Source: JAHECQ01 sp047638695
Lineage (GTDB): Bacteria > Actinomycetota > Acidimicrobiia > Acidimicrobiales > SZUA-35
DNA: 64,000 bases
Assembly: GCA_047638695.1 (NCBI GenBank)
Contig: JBLINY010000002.1
Coordinates: 1-64,000 of the forward strand
Direction of reading: 5' to 3'
In this document: positions 62,056 to 64,000 of the stretch, piece after piece
How positions within the stretch are numbered: the stretch's first letter is position 1
How the letters are laid out: every line of letters starts with the position of its first letter
Notes under the pieces: model-generated
The model's database searches: none
The model's input: only the letters and a program-made list of their open reading frames with translations
What the model was told of the DNA's origin: nothing
Program-made: the position numbers and the translations under genes

Positions 62056-62973
62056 CTAAGCCGGCGTGCGTAGGGCGGCCGTCATCACGTCAATTGGCGC
62101 CGACTCACCCGTCCAGAGTTCAAATTGAAGCGCGGCCTGATGGACCAACATGCCAAGGCCGCCAAGCGTTTTCACCCCACGAGTGGCTGCCGCATCAAGC
62201 AACGGTGTGAGCTCGGGTTGATAGACGATGTCTACCACCAGCTGTTGGGCGCCCAGAACTTCAGGGTCGAGGGGCAGTGCGTCGGGCGCCGGCCCGCCGT
62301 CCATACCAACGGCCGTGGCGTTGACGATGACATCGACCTCGGCAAGGTCATCAGGCGTACCGACGGCGGCAACATCACTTGCCTCCGCGGCATCTTCGGC
62401 CCGTGATTGGGTTCGGTTGATCACCAACACTCGTTCCGCCCCCGCCGCTCCGACGGCGTGAATAATGGCCCTCGCTGCGCCCCCAGCACCGAGCACGGCG
62501 ACCCGCGCTCCCGATAGATCAATGCCAGCGCCGTGCGCTACCGAGGCGACGAAGCCTGCTCCATCGGTGTTGTGGCCGACCAGCATGTCCCCGTCGCGGG
62601 CGACGCAGTTGCACGCCCGCAGCCGCGTTACTGCCTCGGTCTGACGATCAACATTTTGGGCTACGACTTCCTTGTGAGGCATGGTCACTGACAGCCCGTC
62701 GATCCCAAGGGAACGCATGGCGTCGAGAGCAATCGCTCCCGAGCCTGCGGCGACTGGCAGCGCGACGTACACCCAATCGAGTCCAACAGATGCGAACGCC
62801 GCGTTATGAATGGCAGGCGACCGTGAGTGGCGTACAGGATCGCCGATGACAGCTGCCAGCCTCGTCCGGCCGCTGATCCATGCTCGCTCGGTGGTCAGCG
62901 GCTCGGTGGTCAGCGGCTCGGTGGTCAGCGGCTCGGTGGTCAGCGGCTCGGTGGTCAGCGGCTCGGTGGTCAG
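62056..62973 (-). CDS. aroE: Shikimate dehydrogenase, apparent CUG start and (LTTEP) repeat N-terminus
   Basis: The conserved AroE start VIGDPVRHSRSPAIHNAAF and the NADP loop VLGAGGAARAIIHA are in one frame. GTG 62772 (MYVALPV) lies after the HSxSP motif, so it cannot be the start. No ATG, GTG or TTG lies between the mltG stop and the conserved region. A CTG at 62971-62973 overlaps the mltG TGA as CTGA with AAGGGG just before it (305 residues). A CTG at 62859 gives 267 residues, nearer the normal size. Between them six 15-bp units encode LTTEP repeats. It reduces 3-dehydroshikimate to shikimate. Confidence 0.85.
   Translation of the reverse strand: MTTEPLTTEPLTTEPLTTEPLTTEPLTTERAWISGRTRLAAVIGDPVRHSRSPAIHNAAFASVGLDWVYVALPVAAGSGAIALDAMRSLGIDGLSVTMPHKEVVAQNVDRQTEAVTRLRACNCVARDGDMLVGHNTDGAGFVASVAHGAGIDLSGARVAVLGAGGAARAIIHAVGAAGAERVLVINRTQSRAEDAAEASDVAAVGTPDDLAEVDVIVNATAVGMDGGPAPDALPLDPEVLGAQQLVVDIVYQPELTPLLDAAATRGVKTLGGLGMLVHQAALQFELWTGESAPIDVMTAALRTPA
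62885..62972. repeat. 15-bp tandem repeat, six units
   Basis: CTGACCACCGAGCCG on the minus strand repeats five times, followed by a sixth, diverged unit, between the mltG stop and the aroE core. Because 15 is a multiple of three, copy-number changes keep the aroE frame. An ATG at 62881 is out of the aroE frame. Confidence 0.9.
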
Positions 62974-64000
62974 CAGAGCCCCTTCTCGACACAGATCGCC
63001 TTGGCTTCAGCGAATTCTTCGTCGGTCGTGGCAAAAGTGTGCAGGCCACTCGCGTCGGTGAGCACGTAGTACATGAATTCGGTCTCGGCCGGGTTGATCG
63101 CTGCCTCGAGCGAGGCTCGACCTGGCGCACCAATGGGTGTCGGCGGCAAACCGATGACGTTGCGACACCCGAAGGGATTGTCGGGAGCTTGCAGGATCTC
63201 GTTGGTGAGCTGGACCCGACGATCGCCGGCACCGTAGATGCACGTTGCGTCGATTCCGAGGGCCCATTGCTCGCGCAAGCGGTTGTAGATGACCGAAGCG
63301 ACAAGTGGGCGCTCTTCGTCAAACTTTGCTTCCGCTTCGACCAGGCTGGCCACGACGAGAACTTCGTAGGCCGACCGGTTGAGCTGCGTTTCCGCCGCAC
63401 CAAAACCGAGGTCGCCCGTAACGGCGGTGAACTGGTCGCTCATGCGCAGCAGCACGTCCAGCGCGGTGTCGTCGACATTTACCTCGTAGGTGTCTGGAAA
63501 GAACAACCCCTCCCAACTCTGAGAGTCGGGTGGGCGGTAGCGGGGAACGATCTGTCCCGAACCGAGCACAGCCCGAAGCTCGGACTCGGTGACATTGTCG
63601 AGCTGGCTGGCGATCTCAGGAAGCATCTCTTCGATCCAGAGGCCCTCACGGATAGTGAATCGCTGGTACTCCTGAGGGGTCGGTCCGAGATTGAGAACGG
63701 CGATGGCCTCCTCGGCCGAAGAGTTCTGTTGGAGGAAGTACTCGCCCGCCCCGAAGTTGCCCTCGCCCTTCCACTGCGCGAAGTAACGGAAGAACGTGCT
63801 GTTCGGAATGATGTTCTCAGACTCAAGCTGGCGGGCGATGTCGGCCGTGGTTGCACCAACGGGCACGACGAGATCAACAACTTCACCCGGTTCGCCTTCA
63901 GGATCGAGCTGCGCCGCGAACCAGCCGCTGGCAACCCCATACAACCACCATCCGGCCAACAAAATGAGAGCGATGGCTACCAGGCCACGAAGGAACCGGA
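62970..64000 (-). CDS. mltG: Endolytic murein transglycosylase MltG, cut by right edge
   Basis: A frame running off the right edge and ending at TGA 62970. A membrane segment (VAIALILLAGWWLYGVASGWF) leads into a YceG/MltG domain with GEYFLQQNSSAEEAI, FFPDTYEV, the catalytic-region VEAEAKFDEERPLVASVIYNRL and LPPTPIGAPGRASLEAAINP. It cuts nascent peptidoglycan strands and lies before aroE, as in other actinobacteria. Its true start is outside the window. Confidence 0.92.
   Translation of the reverse strand, partial: RFLRGLVAIALILLAGWWLYGVASGWFAAQLDPEGEPGEVVDLVVPVGATTADIARQLESENIIPNSTFFRYFAQWKGEGNFGAGEYFLQQNSSAEEAIAVLNLGPTPQEYQRFTIREGLWIEEMLPEIASQLDNVTESELRAVLGSGQIVPRYRPPDSQSWEGLFFPDTYEVNVDDTALDVLLRMSDQFTAVTGDLGFGAAETQLNRSAYEVLVVASLVEAEAKFDEERPLVASVIYNRLREQWALGIDATCIYGAGDRRVQLTNEILQAPDNPFGCRNVIGLPPTPIGAPGRASLEAAINPAETEFMYYVLTDASGLHTFATTDEEFAEAKAICVEKGLC

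Noticed and set aside
62881..62970. CRISPR-like array from the six 15-bp units
   Set aside because: The units are contiguous with no spacers and code in the aroE frame.
62804..63403. Minus-strand 199-residue frame rich in HRAADHRAAD
   Set aside because: It is another frame of the same 15-bp repeats and of mltG/aroE. Conserved AroE and MltG residues are in the other frames.

Overview
The window is a GC-rich actinobacterial chromosome segment. The most likely source is an aquatic or marine member of the Acidimicrobiia (Ilumatobacter-like). This placement is inferred from gene content: an mIHF-type host factor next to gmk, rpoZ and coaBC, a PriA without an obvious Walker A motif, a DUF1844 gene beside infC, and frequent start codons sitting 6-8 nt after a TANNNT box, as in leaderless actinobacterial transcripts. 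No rRNA, tRNA, insertion sequence, prophage or CRISPR array was seen.

Layout. Positions 1-5.3 kb: the N-terminus of an M3 peptidase (cut by the edge), a small secreted protein, pheT, pheS and a SpoU methyltransferase. 5.3-7.3 kb: rplT, rpmI, infC (apparently an AUA start) and DUF1844. 7.3-13 kb: a CHASE-GGDEF-EAL protein, a cold-shock-like protein, hisG, a lactonase-type amidohydrolase and a fatty acid hydroxylase. 13-16.4 kb: moaB-ribD-ribE-ribBA. 16.4-21.3 kb: a PLP gamma-synthase-type enzyme, then a compact run of phosphoglycerate-dehydrogenase-like, DUF1015 and aminotransferase genes. 21.3-25.1 kb: def-fmt-rsmB facing two RNA methyltransferase-type genes. 25.1-27.6 kb: an epimerase-like protein and an unknown membrane protein. 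27.7-33 kb: a complete branched-chain-amino-acid-type ABC transporter whose first permease carries an extra N-terminal domain. 33-35.3 kb: an accessory three-gene operon that looks related to type VII secretion substrates, behind a strong promoter with three identical octamers. 35.3-38.8 kb: two amidohydrolases and a selenoprotein gene. 38.9-64 kb: a long minus-strand housekeeping block, reading from the right edge mltG, aroE, DUF4388, prepilin peptidase, aroB, pepQ, efp, nusB, a secreted CAP protein, an HpcH aldolase, pyrR-pyrB-pyrC-carA-carB-pyrD-pyrF, mihF, gmk, rpoZ, coaBC, metK, a 79-bp tandem repeat, and priA.

The main discovery is at 35341-35853. A thioredoxin-fold (peroxiredoxin/SelL-like) gene has two in-frame UGA codons exactly where the CxxC cysteines should be (UPKU). 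A hairpin with a GGUC apical loop, like the E. coli fdhF SECIS, starts 13 nt after the second UGA. This predicts a double-selenocysteine protein, and conventional gene calling would miss it or report only its C-terminal 70 residues. The window contains no selA, selB, selC or selD, so the machinery must be elsewhere in the genome.

Second theme: three essential genes lack any usable ATG, GTG or TTG. infC appears to start at AUA. gmk and probably aroE start at CUG, and those CUGs overlap the upstream stop codon as CTGA. Default gene calls would truncate all three, and gmk would lose its P-loop.

Other regulatory features supported by sequence are a PyrR-binding hairpin beside the pyrR ribosome binding site, a 9+9 bp palindrome on the livJ promoter, an infC leader with inverted repeats, and a terminator between livF and livJ.
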